DNA of 64,000 bases from positions 7,812,001-7,876,000 of the forward strand of contig NZ_JANADK010000001.1 in the NCBI RefSeq assembly GCF_024199795.1, given 5' to 3'. The notes under the pieces are model-generated. The model had not been told where the DNA came from. It saw only the letters and a list, made by a program, of their open reading frames with translations, and searched no databases. The DNA is from Bradyrhizobium sp. CCGB01. Lineage in GTDB: Bacteria > Pseudomonadota > Alphaproteobacteria > Rhizobiales > Xanthobacteraceae. The translations under genes were made by a program, and so were the position numbers. Shown one piece after another: positions 53,012-62,382 of the stretch (within the stretch, counting starts at the first letter, position 1; the number at the start of each line of letters is the position of its first letter).

Positions 53012-53800
53012 CTATTTGGTCTTTCCGTCATCCACGCGACGCATTCCGCCGAGCAGGTCCGCGAGGTGCGCCGCACGTGCCGTATCCATCTCGTTGAAGA
53101 TTGCGCTCGAGCTCCTCGGGCTGAGTTTTGCGAGCACGGCGGCGGCGGTCTCGTCCGCCATGCCGGCGATCTGGGTCGCGGCAGCGTCCGGCTTCATGCG
53201 CGAGTAGATCTCGACGACCTGCGCTTCGGCCTTCTTCAGGAAGTCGTCGCGCAGCGCCATCCATTTCTCGTATTCGGCGCGCTTGGCCTCGACCTCGGCG
53301 ATCCGCTCGCGGAGCTGGGTCTCGGCCTTCTCCAGCTCCTTGAGCTGCCAGGCCAGCCGCGCGTCGACAGCGGGGTCGGCGACATTGCTGCAGAACAGGG
53401 CGACCTCATTGTCCGCAGGCACGGCAGCCTGAGCGGGCGCGGGCTTCGGCGGCGCGGTGACGCTGCCTGGCTTGGCCGGGCGCACGGGCGCGGCCGCGGG
53501 CGCCGGAGCCGGCGCACGTGTCGGTGCAGGCGACTCTGGCGCCGGCACCGCGCCGGTGATTGCGGGCCCTGAGTCTTCGGCTGCCCACGCCGTCGCCCGG
53601 ATCGACGCGTTGTCGCCCGCTATCGGCGAGGCCGGCGGATACGGCTTCTGCGGCCCGGGCGCGCGGGCACGCGCGAAGGACAGCAGGTTGAGCGGCCTTG
53701 TCGGTTTGGCCTCCTCCAGCGCCAGAACGGGCGAAGCGCATCCAAGCGCGGCAGCCGCGACCAGGACGAGGAGTTTGGCTTTGTGATCCAGCTTCAGCAT
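53012..53800 (-). CDS. motE: MotE-type periplasmic chaperone
   Basis: I start at ATG 53800 (262 aa) because a signal peptide follows directly (LDHKAKLLVLVAAAALGC, then SPVLALEEA); an in-frame ATG at 53836 is possible. A Pro/Ala-rich linker (about 75-125) leads to a coiled coil (AWQLKELEKAETQLRERIAE) and a C-terminal MgtE_N-like helical module (SRMKPDAAATQIAGMADETA, then SSAIFNEMDTARAAHLADLL). In Sinorhizobium MotE is the chaperone of MotC and forms disulfide dimers; here one cysteine (in EVALFCSNVADP) lies in the mature part. Confidence 0.85.
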   Translation of the reverse strand: MLKLDHKAKLLVLVAAAALGCASPVLALEEAKPTRPLNLLSFARARAPGPQKPYPPASPIAGDNASIRATAWAAEDSGPAITGAVPAPESPAPTRAPAPAPAAAPVRPAKPGSVTAPPKPAPAQAAVPADNEVALFCSNVADPAVDARLAWQLKELEKAETQLRERIAEVEAKRAEYEKWMALRDDFLKKAEAQVVEIYSRMKPDAAATQIAGMADETAAAVLAKLSPRSSSAIFNEMDTARAAHLADLLGGMRRVDDGKTK

Positions 53801-53867
53801 CGGGTCGCGGGCGATTCTCGGTCGAGACCTGAGCATTGAGCGACCAAGCTTGCACGACGCTTGCGCA

Positions 53868-54998
53868 TCATTGCACGATGACATCGGCCTGGAGGGCGCC
53901 GGCCGTTTTGATCGCCTGGAGGATCGCGATGATGCCTGATGGTTTAAGGCCGATCTGGTTCAACCCGCGCACCAGCCGCTGAAGATCGACGCCGCTCAGG
54001 ATCGCCACCTGCGATCCGGCCTCGTTGGCTTCGACGATGGTCTGGGGAACGACGACCGTCTTTCCTTGCGAGAATGGCGCCGGCTGCGACACCACGGGAA
54101 GCTCGGTGACACGAACCGTCAGATTGCCGTGCGTCACGGCAACGGTCGATATGCGTACGTCGCGCCCGATCACCACGGTGCCGGTGCGCTCGTTGATCAC
54201 CACCCGCGCCGGCGTGTCCGGCTCTACCGTCAGCTCGCCTATTTCCGCGAGGAAACGGACCGGGCCGATATGGCGCGGCTTCGACAGCACGATCGTGCGG
54301 TAGTCGCGCTCGAAGGCGATCTGCGCGCGATAGCGGCCGCCGGCGTAGCGGTTGATGGCGTCGAGGATCCGCGTCGCGGTCACGAAATCGGGGTTCTTGA
54401 GCTCAAGCACCAGGAACTCCATTTCATGGAGGCTTCCCTGCACCTCGCGCTCGACCAGCGCACCGTTCGGGATGCGGCCTGCGGTCGGCGTGCCCTGGCT
54501 GACGTTCTGCGCCTGCCCTCCCACGCTATAACCGGCGACCGTGACCGCGCCCTGCGCCACCGCGTAGACCGCTCCGTCCGCCGCGCGCAGCGACGTCATC
54601 ACCAGCGTGCCGCCGAGCAGCGAGGTCGCATCGCCGAGTGACGACACGGTCACGTCCATGCGCTCGCCCGCACCGATCGACGGTTGCAGATCCGCAGTCA
54701 CCATCACGGCCGCGACGTTGCGCGTGCGCAGCGTGGTCGGACGCGGGGGATTGTTGGTGCTCGTGGTCTCGTTCCTGACATTGATGCCCATGTTCTCGAG
54801 CATCGATTGCAGGGACTGCTCCGTGAACGGGGCATTGCGAAGCGTGTCGCCGGTGCCGTTCAGGCCGATGACGAGGCCGTAGCCGACGATCTGGTTTTCA
54901 CGCAGTCCCTTGATGTCCGCGATGTCCTTGATGCGGACGGCGGCCTGGGCGCTGGCGGCGGAAACGAGCAGGACGAGCGCGAGCAGGAATCTGGTCAT
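53868..54998 (-). CDS. flgI: P-ring protein FlgI
   Basis: The 376-aa protein has a signal peptide (MTRFLLALVLLVSAASAQA) and the FlgI hallmarks RIKDIADIKGLRENQIVGYG then LVIGLNGTGDTLRNAPFTEQ and TVVVPQTIVEANEAGSQVAI near the end. It forms the periplasmic P ring. It overlaps flgA by 4 bp. Confidence 0.97.
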   Translation of the reverse strand: MTRFLLALVLLVSAASAQAAVRIKDIADIKGLRENQIVGYGLVIGLNGTGDTLRNAPFTEQSLQSMLENMGINVRNETTSTNNPPRPTTLRTRNVAAVMVTADLQPSIGAGERMDVTVSSLGDATSLLGGTLVMTSLRAADGAVYAVAQGAVTVAGYSVGGQAQNVSQGTPTAGRIPNGALVEREVQGSLHEMEFLVLELKNPDFVTATRILDAINRYAGGRYRAQIAFERDYRTIVLSKPRHIGPVRFLAEIGELTVEPDTPARVVINERTGTVVIGRDVRISTVAVTHGNLTVRVTELPVVSQPAPFSQGKTVVVPQTIVEANEAGSQVAILSGVDLQRLVRGLNQIGLKPSGIIAILQAIKTAGALQADVIVQ

Positions 54999-55471
54999 GA
55001 TCCGTCCACGACCTTGACGGTGCCGTCGGGCTGGACGACGCCCCTGATGATCACGCCGGTGTCGGTGTTTCGCACCGGGATGAGCGCGCCGGCTGCGCCC
55101 GACTGCATCGCCGCGCCGTAAGTGACGATCGACAGGCCGCTGTCTTCCACCACGACCTTGACCATGGCGCCGCGGGCAATGGTCCAGGGATCCTCGACTG
55201 AGTTTGACGGGATCGGCTGGCCTGGCAGCAATGCGCGCCGCGCCATGCGGCCGACCAGGACCTGGCGCGCTTCGATGAACATGGCGACGCCGAGCACGTT
55301 CGGCGCGAAGGCGCGTTCCGTGATCATGTCATCCCGGATCAGCTCGCCGGCGCGGATCGACACCGCAGGCACCGGAAGCCGCTTCTCCTCGGCCGCGGCG
55401 ACGCGCGCCGCGACGAGAACCAGCAGCACGGCGGCCAACCCGCGCACCATCAGGCCCACCCTGTTCAACAT
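54995..55471 (-). CDS. flgA: P-ring assembly chaperone FlgA
   Basis: Starts at ATG 55471, 14 bp after the flgG stop; 158 aa. A signal peptide is followed by an SAF-like domain (LPVPAVSIRAGELIRDDMIT, RQVLVGRMARRALLPGQPIP) and a C-terminal beta region (ALIPVRNTDTGVIIRGVVQP). It assists FlgI polymerisation in the periplasm. The length is shorter than enterobacterial FlgA, as in other rhizobia. Confidence 0.92.
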   Translation of the reverse strand: MLNRVGLMVRGLAAVLLVLVAARVAAAEEKRLPVPAVSIRAGELIRDDMITERAFAPNVLGVAMFIEARQVLVGRMARRALLPGQPIPSNSVEDPWTIARGAMVKVVVEDSGLSIVTYGAAMQSGAAGALIPVRNTDTGVIIRGVVQPDGTVKVVDGS

Positions 55472-55484
55472 CGAGACACCGGAA

Positions 55485-56273
55485 CTAGCGCATGCCCTTC
55501 GAGACCGTCGAAGCCATTTCATCCGAGGCCTGGATGACCTTGGCATTCATTTCGTAGGCGCGCTGCGCCGAGATCAACTCGGTGATTTCCTTGACCGGAT
55601 CGACGTTCGAGGCTTCGAGATATTGCTGGTTGATCTTGCCGTAGCCGGAATCGCCCGGCAGTCCGACGACCGGCGTGCCGGACGCCGTGGTCTCGCGATA
55701 GAGATTGCTGCCGAGCGGCTCGAGGCCGGCTTCGTTGGCGAAGTTGGCGAGGTTGAGCTGGCCGATCTGCCGCGGGTTGATTTCCGTGTCCAGCTTGGCA
55801 AACACCTGTCCGGTCTGGTTGACCGTGACCTGAACCGTTCCCTGCGGCACCGTGATCGCGGGATCCAGCAGATAGCCGTCGATGGTGACCAGCTGGCCGT
55901 TGGCGTTGGTATTGAACGAACCCGCGCGGGTGTATTGCACCTCGTTGTTCGGGCCCAGCACCTGGAACCAGCCGCGGCCGTTGATCGCGAGGTCGTAGGG
56001 GTTTCCGGTCTGCGTCAGCGCACCCTGGATGTGCAGCTTGCGGATGGCGGCCGACTTGACGCCGAGGCCGAGATTGGAGCCTTCCGGGATCGGCGAGGAG
56101 CCGTTGACGTTCGCGACGCCCTGCATGCGGTCCATCTGGTAGAACAGATCGGTGAATTCCGCGCGCGCACGCTTGTACGACGTCGAGTTGATGTTGGCGA
56201 TGTTGTTCGCGATGACTTCGATGTTGGTCTGCTGGGCGTTCATGCCCGTGGCCGCAATGGCGAGCGATTTCAC
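55485..56273 (-). CDS. flgG: Distal rod protein FlgG
   Basis: The 262-aa protein begins [20 protein letters not shown] then [20 protein letters not shown], and ends [20 protein letters not shown], the standard FlgG termini. [20 protein letters not shown] is the expected central block. It builds the distal rod. Confidence 0.97.
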   Translation of the reverse strand: MKSLAIAATGMNAQQTNIEVIANNIANINSTSYKRARAEFTDLFYQMDRMQGVANVNGSSPIPEGSNLGLGVKSAAIRKLHIQGALTQTGNPYDLAINGRGWFQVLGPNNEVQYTRAGSFNTNANGQLVTIDGYLLDPAITVPQGTVQVTVNQTGQVFAKLDTEINPRQIGQLNLANFANEAGLEPLGSNLYRETTASGTPVVGLPGDSGYGKINQQYLEASNVDPVKEITELISAQRAYEMNAKVIQASDEMASTVSKGMR

Positions 56274-56291
56274 TTACGTCACTCCTTCAGA

Positions 56292-56621
56292 TCAAATCGA
56301 CATCCGAACGACTTCCTGGTAGGCCTGCACGACCTTGTCGCGAACCGCGACCGCCGTCTGCAGAGCCTGCTCGGCCGACATCAGCGCCTCAACGACCTTG
56401 CGGGTCGATTCCTTGCCCGTCATTGCCGAGATCGACGCCGCCTCGCCCGCCTTCAGCGTGCCTATCGCGTCAGTCGTCACCTGCTTCATCACCGATTCAA
56501 ATCCGACATCGTCGGCGGACTGGATCGCGGTCGGTGCCGCGGGCGCGATGGCCTGCGCCTCGGTCGCGCGGGATGCGGCCTGGCCTGCGGAAATCGCCGT
56601 GGATGAAATCGCCTCAAGCAT
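56292..56621 (-). CDS. fliE: Hook-basal body protein FliE
   Basis: The 109-aa protein shows SADDVGFESVMKQVTTDAIG, then LKAGEAASISAMTGKESTRK and the C-terminal QTAVAVRDKVVQAYQEVVRM that defines FliE. It joins the MS ring to the rod and is exported early. It lies 2 bp after flgC. Confidence 0.94.
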   Translation of the reverse strand: MLEAISSTAISAGQAASRATEAQAIAPAAPTAIQSADDVGFESVMKQVTTDAIGTLKAGEAASISAMTGKESTRKVVEALMSAEQALQTAVAVRDKVVQAYQEVVRMSI

Positions 56622-56623
56622 TG

Positions 56624-57040
56624 TCAGCTCCTCAGCAGGTCGATGGTCATGCCCAGCATCGACCTCACCTGTTTCACGACCTGGAGATTGGCTTCATAGG
56701 ACCGGTTGACTTCCCGCATGTCCGCCATCTCGATCATCATGTTGACGTTCGGCAGCTTGACGTAGCCGGCCTTGTCGGCGGCGGGATGGCCCGGATCGTA
56801 CTCCACGCGGTACGGCGTGGTGTCGACCCCGATCTCCTTGACCTTCGCAAGCTGCGCGCCCGAGGCGCGGTCCATGGCGGCATCGAACGTGATGGTCTTG
56901 CGCTGATACGGATCGGCACCGGCAGCGCGGCCCGTCGACGTCGCGTTGGCAAGATTTTCCGATACGATGCGCATGCGCGTCGACTGGGCTTCGAGCCCGG
57001 AGCTCGCGACCGTCAATGACGCTTGCAGTGAGTCCAGCAT
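56624..57040 (-). CDS. flgC: Proximal rod protein FlgC
   Basis: The 138-aa protein begins [20 protein letters not shown] then [20 protein letters not shown], and ends with [20 protein letters not shown], typical for FlgC. It is part of the proximal rod with FlgB and FlgF. Confidence 0.95.
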   Translation of the reverse strand: MLDSLQASLTVASSGLEAQSTRMRIVSENLANATSTGRAAGADPYQRKTITFDAAMDRASGAQLAKVKEIGVDTTPYRVEYDPGHPAADKAGYVKLPNVNMMIEMADMREVNRSYEANLQVVKQVRSMLGMTIDLLRS

Positions 57041-57051
57041 GTCAATTCACC

Positions 57052-57453
57052 TCAGCTCTTCGCGCTCGACAGCAGCATGCGGTGAAACGATCGCACGACC
57101 GCCGAGTTCATCGAGTAGTCGCGACTGACGTCGCTGCCCTTGATCATTTCCTGCTCGAGGCTCACGGAGTTGCCGGAGTGAACCACTTCCCAGCTGTCCT
57201 TCTTCGCGGTCTTCCGTGTATCGGTCTCGGCCGCGGACAATTGCATGTGCGAGGGCGATGTCGTCGCAAGCCTGACCGGCGTGTTGTCGAGCACCTTGTT
57301 GAAGGGCTCGACGTCGCGTGCTTTGAAGCCGGGTGTGTTGGCATTGGCGACGTTGGTCGCGATGGTCGACTGGCGGAGCTCGAGGTAGCGCGCCTGCGAC
57401 GATGCGAGTTCGAAGAGATAAAGCGGTCCCACGACTGCCCCATTATGATTCAT
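57052..57453 (-). CDS. flgB: Proximal rod protein FlgB
   Basis: The 133-aa protein has LFELASSQARYLELRQSTIA then TNVANANTPGFKARDVEPFN, the FlgB signature, and ends with a helix (VSRDYSMNSAVVRSFHRMLL). It starts the flgBC-fliE-flgGA unit. The start is preceded by TTAAGGAG... in a 64-bp gap after flhB. Confidence 0.93.
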   Translation of the reverse strand: MNHNGAVVGPLYLFELASSQARYLELRQSTIATNVANANTPGFKARDVEPFNKVLDNTPVRLATTSPSHMQLSAAETDTRKTAKKDSWEVVHSGNSVSLEQEMIKGSDVSRDYSMNSAVVRSFHRMLLSSAKS

Positions 57454-57517
57454 TAAGGAGAAGTTTAGGGCCGCAAGCTTTCGTCAGGCTGATGCAGCCG
57501 ACGTCATCCTCGGAAAT

Positions 57518-58603
57518 CTACTGAACCTTCTCAGTCCGCGGCGCCTGCTTGGACTGGAGGAAGTAGATGATCTCGGCGACCGGCCGGAAGAACTCCGCCG
57601 GAATCACCTGATCGACCTGCACTGCTTCATAGAGTGCGCGCGCCAGCGCCTTGTTCTCGATCACCGGAATCCGGTTCTGCTCGGCGACTTCGCGGATCTT
57701 CAGCGCGATCACGTCCATGCCCTTGGCGACGACCATGGGCGCGGCGTTTTCCTCGCGCTTGTAGCGCAGCGCGATCGCGAAGTGCGTCGGGTTCGCGATC
57801 ACGAGCGTCGCACGCGAAGCCGAGGCGATCATGCGCTGGCGCGAGCGGTCGCGCGCCAGCGAGCGCAGGCGCGCCTTGATCAGCGGATCGCCCTCGGCCT
57901 GCTTGTGTTCGTCCTTGATCTCCTGCTTCGTCATGCGCAGCTCGCGCCGCCAGTGGAAGCGCGCCCAGGCGAGGTCGATCGCGACCAGGACGATCGTCGC
58001 GATGCAGATCGCCGAGACGATCCGCATCGCGATGTTGAGAATCATCTCCGGCAGCGCGACCGGATCGGTGTACATCGCCTCGAACGCCTTCGCTTCCGAC
58101 GAGCGCAGCACGAAGGCAACGACGGCCGTCACCGAGACGAGCTTGAACAGCGACTTGGCGAACTCGACGAGGCCCTGCGTTCCGAACAGCCGGCTCCAGC
58201 CGCTGATCGGGGAGATTCGCGACAGCTCCGGCTTGATGCGCTCCAGCACCAGGCGCGGCACATTCTGCAGCAACGATGCGGCGAGGCCAAACACCGCCAG
58301 GGTAACGAGCAGCGGCACCAGGAATCGCAGCGACTCGAGCCCCACCGCGGTGAGCAGGTTTCGCGCGTCTGCACCGTTGCTGAGCGGGAAGCCTTCGGGA
58401 TCGTCGAGCAGGCTCTTCAGCGTCAACGTCAATTGCTGCGCGCCCTGGCCGATCAGGAACGCCTGGATCACCATCAGCGCGGCCATCGAGGCGAGGATGG
58501 AAGCCTCCCGAGAGACCGGGATTTTGCCCTGTTCGAGCGCATCGCGGACTTTCTTCTCGGTCGGCTCTTCTGTCTTGCTCTCCTGATCGGATGTTTCTGC
58601 CAT
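57518..58603 (-). CDS. flhB: Export specificity switch protein FlhB
   Basis: The 361-aa protein has four membrane helices (about 33-210) and the cytoplasmic autocleavage motif NPTH at residues 271-274 within ATLVIANPTHFAIALRYKRE. KTEEPTEKKVRDALEQGKIP is the typical N-terminus. Cleavage between Asn and Pro switches export from hook to filament proteins under FliK control. It lies 13 bp after fliG. Confidence 0.97.
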   Translation of the reverse strand: MAETSDQESKTEEPTEKKVRDALEQGKIPVSREASILASMAALMVIQAFLIGQGAQQLTLTLKSLLDDPEGFPLSNGADARNLLTAVGLESLRFLVPLLVTLAVFGLAASLLQNVPRLVLERIKPELSRISPISGWSRLFGTQGLVEFAKSLFKLVSVTAVVAFVLRSSEAKAFEAMYTDPVALPEMILNIAMRIVSAICIATIVLVAIDLAWARFHWRRELRMTKQEIKDEHKQAEGDPLIKARLRSLARDRSRQRMIASASRATLVIANPTHFAIALRYKREENAAPMVVAKGMDVIALKIREVAEQNRIPVIENKALARALYEAVQVDQVIPAEFFRPVAEIIYFLQSKQAPRTEKVQ

Positions 58604-58616
58604 GCCCGTTCAGCGG

Positions 58617-59657
58617 TCAGCGGAAGACCAGCTCATCCTCCTGCTCGGGGTTGAGCTCGATTTCGCCCTTCTCCGCGAGCTCGAGTGCAAGGTCGGTGAT
58701 GACGCGGCGCGCCTCCAGCACGTCGCGCTGGTTCGACGGCTCGCCGATGGCAAGCTCGTGCTCGACGACGCGGCGGACACGCGAGGCGACAGAGGACAGG
58801 ATCAGTTCGCGGAAGTGCTTGTCCGTGCCCTTCAGCGCGATCACGATACGATCGGTCGGCACCTGATCGAAGATCATGGTACGTGCCTTCGGCGTCAAAT
58901 TGACGACGTCGTCGAAGGTGAACAGCAGCTCCTTCAGAACTTCAGCCGACTTCGGCCGCTTCTCCGACAGGCTCTTCAGCATGTCCTCGATGTGGCCGCG
59001 CTCCATCTTGTTGATGATGTCGGCGACGCGCGCGTAGGTGTCCGCGCCGAGGTTGCGGGCGAAGTTGAGCGTCAGGTCCTCGTGCAAGGTCTTCTCGAGG
59101 ACCTTCATCGCGTCGTCGACGATGGGCTTGAGGCTGAGCACGCGCCGCATCAGCTCATTGCGCAGGCTCGACGGCAACTGGCTCATGACCTTGGCGGCGC
59201 AGGACGGCTTGACCTTGGACAGGATCAGCGCCGCGGTTTGCGGATGCTCCTTGGAGAGGTACGTCGCCAGCGAGTTCTCCGACACCGACGAGACGCGGTC
59301 CCACACCGACCGGCTCGAATTGCCGAGCAGGTCCGACATGATCGCCGAGACCTGGTCGGCCGGAAGCACGTCGCCGAGCACGGCTTCCAGGCCCCCGATG
59401 GTGCCGAGAATGTTGGCGCCCATCGAGAACTGCTGGGCGAATTCCTCAACGATCGACTCGAGTTCCTGCGCGGTGATCGGCCGCAGCTCGGCCGCGGCCT
59501 TGGTGACGATACGGATATCCTGCGGCTCGAACTGCGCGAGCACGCTCGCGGCCGCCTGCCGGCCCATGGCCAACAGGAGCGCAGCGACCTTTTCCGTTCC
59601 GCCCAGCGTGGCGACGCCTCGCTGCTTGATGGGAGCGATGCCGACCTGTGCCGCCAT
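58617..59657 (-). CDS. fliG: Rotor switch protein FliG
   Basis: The 346-aa protein contains the EHPQ motif (LSKEHPQTAALILSKVKPSC) and the torque-generating C-terminal domain with LLFTFDDVVNLTPKARTMIF then KGTDKHFRELILSSVASRVR. It contacts the stator and links FliF to FliM. It follows fliN with a 2-bp gap. Confidence 0.96.
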   Translation of the reverse strand: MAAQVGIAPIKQRGVATLGGTEKVAALLLAMGRQAAASVLAQFEPQDIRIVTKAAAELRPITAQELESIVEEFAQQFSMGANILGTIGGLEAVLGDVLPADQVSAIMSDLLGNSSRSVWDRVSSVSENSLATYLSKEHPQTAALILSKVKPSCAAKVMSQLPSSLRNELMRRVLSLKPIVDDAMKVLEKTLHEDLTLNFARNLGADTYARVADIINKMERGHIEDMLKSLSEKRPKSAEVLKELLFTFDDVVNLTPKARTMIFDQVPTDRIVIALKGTDKHFRELILSSVASRVRRVVEHELAIGEPSNQRDVLEARRVITDLALELAEKGEIELNPEQEDELVFR

Positions 59658-59659
59658 GG

Positions 59660-60034
59660 TCAGGTATCACCCTGCCCCAGCGGTCCAACGATCTCCGTGA
59701 GCGAGACACCGAAGCGGGAATTATCCTCTTCGACGACGACCACCTCGCCACGGGCAACGACGCGGCCATTGACCACGACGTCGACGGGCTCGCCGACGCG
59801 GTGATCCAGCGGAACCACGGCGCCGCGGCCGAGCTTCATCAGATTCGCGACCGGAATGGTCGCCGACCCCAGCACCACCTGCATCGTGACGGGAATGCGC
59901 AGGATGGCATCGACATTGGCGAATTTGCCGGTTTCCTCCGCCGTGCGCGCGGCGATCTCCGCCAGCCGTTCCAGCGGAGACGCATCGGTCTCCGCCGATG
60001 CCGATGCAGACTCATATTCGAAAGATTGCGCCAT
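59660..60034 (-). CDS. fliN: Rotor switch protein FliN
   Basis: The 124-aa protein has an acidic Ser/Ala-rich N-terminus of about 40 residues and a SpoA domain (ILRIPVTMQVVLGSATIPVA, then GEPVDVVVNGRVVARGEVVV and SRFGVSLTEI). It forms the C-ring base with FliM. Confidence 0.95.
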   Translation of the reverse strand: MAQSFEYESASASAETDASPLERLAEIAARTAEETGKFANVDAILRIPVTMQVVLGSATIPVANLMKLGRGAVVPLDHRVGEPVDVVVNGRVVARGEVVVVEEDNSRFGVSLTEIVGPLGQGDT

Positions 60035-60110
60035 TTGGTATCGCCTCTTGGTATTTCCGCTGCCGGAGCGCCGCGACGTTCCGATCGCACGTGTCCTGCA
60101 AGTCCCGAAT

Positions 60111-60425
60111 TCAGTGCTTGTTCGCCTCGGTGCCGCTCATGGTCGCCGCCGGTTGCAGCCCGCTCCGCGCGTCGAGCGCCGCGATCGCCTCGTGGGCCTG
60201 ATCGATCTTCGTGCTCAGCACATTGGCGAGCCGGCCCAGATTTGCGGTGGAATCATGCGCCGCGGTGATGACGGTGTCGAAGGCGCCCGCCGTCTCGTGG
60301 ACGATGGTCGAGAATTCGCCCTGGTAGCTGCGCAGCCGCGCCAATTCGCGGTGCATCCGGGTTACCCTCATGCTGGTGAAGGCCAGCGCGATCAGCAGCA
60401 CGGCATCAACGAGATAGGATATCAT
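60111..60425 (-). CDS. Small membrane protein between fliM and fliN, unknown function
   Basis: The ATG at 60425 lies 20 bp inside the fliM 3' end; 104 aa. One N-terminal membrane helix (MISYLVDAVLLIALAFTSMR) is followed by a helical, coiled-coil-like domain (MHRELARLRSYQGEFSTIVH, then ANLGRLANVLSTKIDQAHEA). I do not know a function. The conserved location in the motA-fliM-fliN-fliG unit suggests a flagellar role, possibly in assembly or placement of the motor. Confidence 0.78.
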   Translation of the reverse strand: MISYLVDAVLLIALAFTSMRVTRMHRELARLRSYQGEFSTIVHETAGAFDTVITAAHDSTANLGRLANVLSTKIDQAHEAIAALDARSGLQPAATMSGTEANKH

Positions 60426-61347
60426 CAACGAACTCCCGCTTCTGATCGACGGGATCCGCCACCTGCATGGCGTAATAGCCATCAAGCTGGCCGATCTGGC
60501 ACCAGAACAGCACCTGGTTGTTGCTCTCGAGCCGGGCGAGCGTGCGCGGCGTGGCTTCGAGCTCGAGCACCTGTCCGACATGGAATTTCACGACGTCGTC
60601 GAGGGATATCATTTTCTCGTCGAGCACCGCGCTCAGCGTCACCTCGGTGCGGTGAACCTCGCTCTCCATCTGCTCGCGCCAACGCGGATCGGTCGTGCGG
60701 CCGTCGCTGGCGGTGACGGTTGCAAGCTTCTGCCTGAGCGGGTTGAGCGCGGAGTGCGGAATGATCAGGAACATCTGGCCGCCGCGATAGAGCGCCTGCA
60801 CCATCATGTTCGCGCAGATCGACATGTTGCTGGCGCGCCCGATCGCCAGCGACGCCATCGCCGTCTCGACCCGCTCGACCCGGAAGGTGACGTTTGACGT
60901 ACCAGCAAAGGCGCCCTGCAGCGCCTTGGCGAACCGCTCGAACAGCGCCTGGACCAGCCGAATCTCGATGTTGGAGAAGGTGCGCTCGACGTCGAGCGGC
61001 GGCTCGGCGCCGTCGGAGCCGAACATCGCCTCGACCATCGTGAACACGAAGTCGCGGTCCAGCATGATGATGACGCGCGAGTCCCACTGCTCGGCATAGA
61101 GCACCGCAGCGACCGCGTTGCCCTCGTAGTCCTTGATGATGTCGCCGAGAGGATCATTGGTGATGCCATTGACCGAGAAATAGCACGGCGTTCCGGCCAT
61201 CGGCTGCAGGCTGTCGGTGCACGATGCCGCCATGCGATCGAAGATCACATTGAGCATCGGCATGCGCTCGATCGATATGCCGGCGGCGTCCAGCAGATAG
61301 TTCGGCAGCTGCTTCCGCTGATCGACGTCCGCGTCTTCCATCATCAT
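60406..61347 (-). CDS. fliM: Rotor switch protein FliM
   Basis: The 313-aa protein has a CheC-like middle domain (MVEAMFGSDGAEPPLDVERT, then TNIEIRLVQALFERFAKALQ-like sequence) and a C-terminal SpoA domain (VTLSAVLDEKMISLDDVVKF, EATPRTLARLESNNQVLFWC). The usual N-terminal CheY-binding LSQxEIDAL peptide is not evident. It starts inside the motA stop (ATGA). Confidence 0.92.
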   Translation of the reverse strand: MMMEDADVDQRKQLPNYLLDAAGISIERMPMLNVIFDRMAASCTDSLQPMAGTPCYFSVNGITNDPLGDIIKDYEGNAVAAVLYAEQWDSRVIIMLDRDFVFTMVEAMFGSDGAEPPLDVERTFSNIEIRLVQALFERFAKALQGAFAGTSNVTFRVERVETAMASLAIGRASNMSICANMMVQALYRGGQMFLIIPHSALNPLRQKLATVTASDGRTTDPRWREQMESEVHRTEVTLSAVLDEKMISLDDVVKFHVGQVLELEATPRTLARLESNNQVLFWCQIGQLDGYYAMQVADPVDQKREFVDDILSR

Positions 61348-62240
61348 GCGCGCGCAGCCTTGGGTTCAGCGTCGGTCACGACGGCCTTGGGACCCGCGAT
61401 CGTCTCGTTCTCGACGACGTCGATCGAGGGCCGCTCGTTGCTCGCGATCATCTTGCGGCCGTGCTCGACGGCGATCTGAGGCATGGCGCCGTTCATGAAC
61501 GCCAGCAGCGTCTGCTTGACGATGATGTAGGGCCGGCAGCGCTTCTCGCGCGTCATCTTGATCTTGATCGCAAAGGGCGAAAGGACGCCGTAGGACAGGA
61601 AGATGCCGGCGAAGGTGCCGACGAGCGCCGCACCGATGAAGCCGCCAAGGAGCTTCGGCGACTGGTCGAGCGCGCCCATGGCCTTGATGACGCCGAGCAC
61701 GGCGGCGACGATGCCGAGCGCCGGCAGCGCCTCGGACACCACCACGATCGAATTATAGGGCGCCAGCTTGGCCTTCACGATGGTGTGGATCTCCTCGTCC
61801 ATCAGCGCTTCGATCTCGTGCGTGCGCGCATTGCCCATGATTATGAGGCGGACATAGTCGCAGATGAATTGCAGCAGCGGCGGATCGCCGAGCACGCTCG
61901 GGAACGCCTTGAAGATCTCGGAGGACGCGGGGTCGTCGATATGCGCCTCGACCTCGTTGCGCCCTTTGCCCCGCAATTCGCGCATCAGGGCATGGAGCGC
62001 CCCGAGCAGATCGAGGTAGTAGCGCTCACCCGGCACCGCGCCGGTGATCGCCTGCATGCAGGCCACCCCGGTATCCACGACCGTTTTCCACGGATTGGCC
62101 ACGATGAAGGTGCCGACCGCGGTACCCATGATGATCACGAATTCCCACGGCTGCATGAGCACGGCCAGATGGCCGCCCATGGCGGCAAATCCGCCAAGCA
62201 GCGCCGCTACCGTGATGAAAATCCCCACGAAACTGCCCAA
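61344..62240 (-). CDS. motA: Stator protein MotA
   Basis: I favour the TTG at 62240 (298 aa, GGAG 6 nt upstream); a longer open frame to 62393 overlaps the divergent gene and has non-MotA sequence. Four membrane helices are visible (SFVGIFITVAALLGGFAAMG, LMQPWEFVIIMGTAVGTFIV, EALPALGIVAAVLGVIKAMG, KLLGGFIGAALVGTFAGIFL). The large cytoplasmic loop carries charged residues for FliG contact. The C-terminal tail is longer than in E. coli. It starts the minus-strand motility unit, divergent from the DUF1217-type gene. Confidence 0.92.
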   Translation of the reverse strand: MGSFVGIFITVAALLGGFAAMGGHLAVLMQPWEFVIIMGTAVGTFIVANPWKTVVDTGVACMQAITGAVPGERYYLDLLGALHALMRELRGKGRNEVEAHIDDPASSEIFKAFPSVLGDPPLLQFICDYVRLIIMGNARTHEIEALMDEEIHTIVKAKLAPYNSIVVVSEALPALGIVAAVLGVIKAMGALDQSPKLLGGFIGAALVGTFAGIFLSYGVLSPFAIKIKMTREKRCRPYIIVKQTLLAFMNGAMPQIAVEHGRKMIASNERPSIDVVENETIAGPKAVVTDAEPKAARA

Positions 62241-62382
62241 CGCGCCGCTCCATCGCCGATCCCGTCGGGAATATCTAGTCGGCGAGCCTTGCGCGAAGCT
62301 GGCTTCCCGGTCGCCAGCCCCGCGCAAGCATTTCGCGGCAGCTTGGGACGATGTCGCAGAAGCGGCCAGAGGGACGCGTGCC

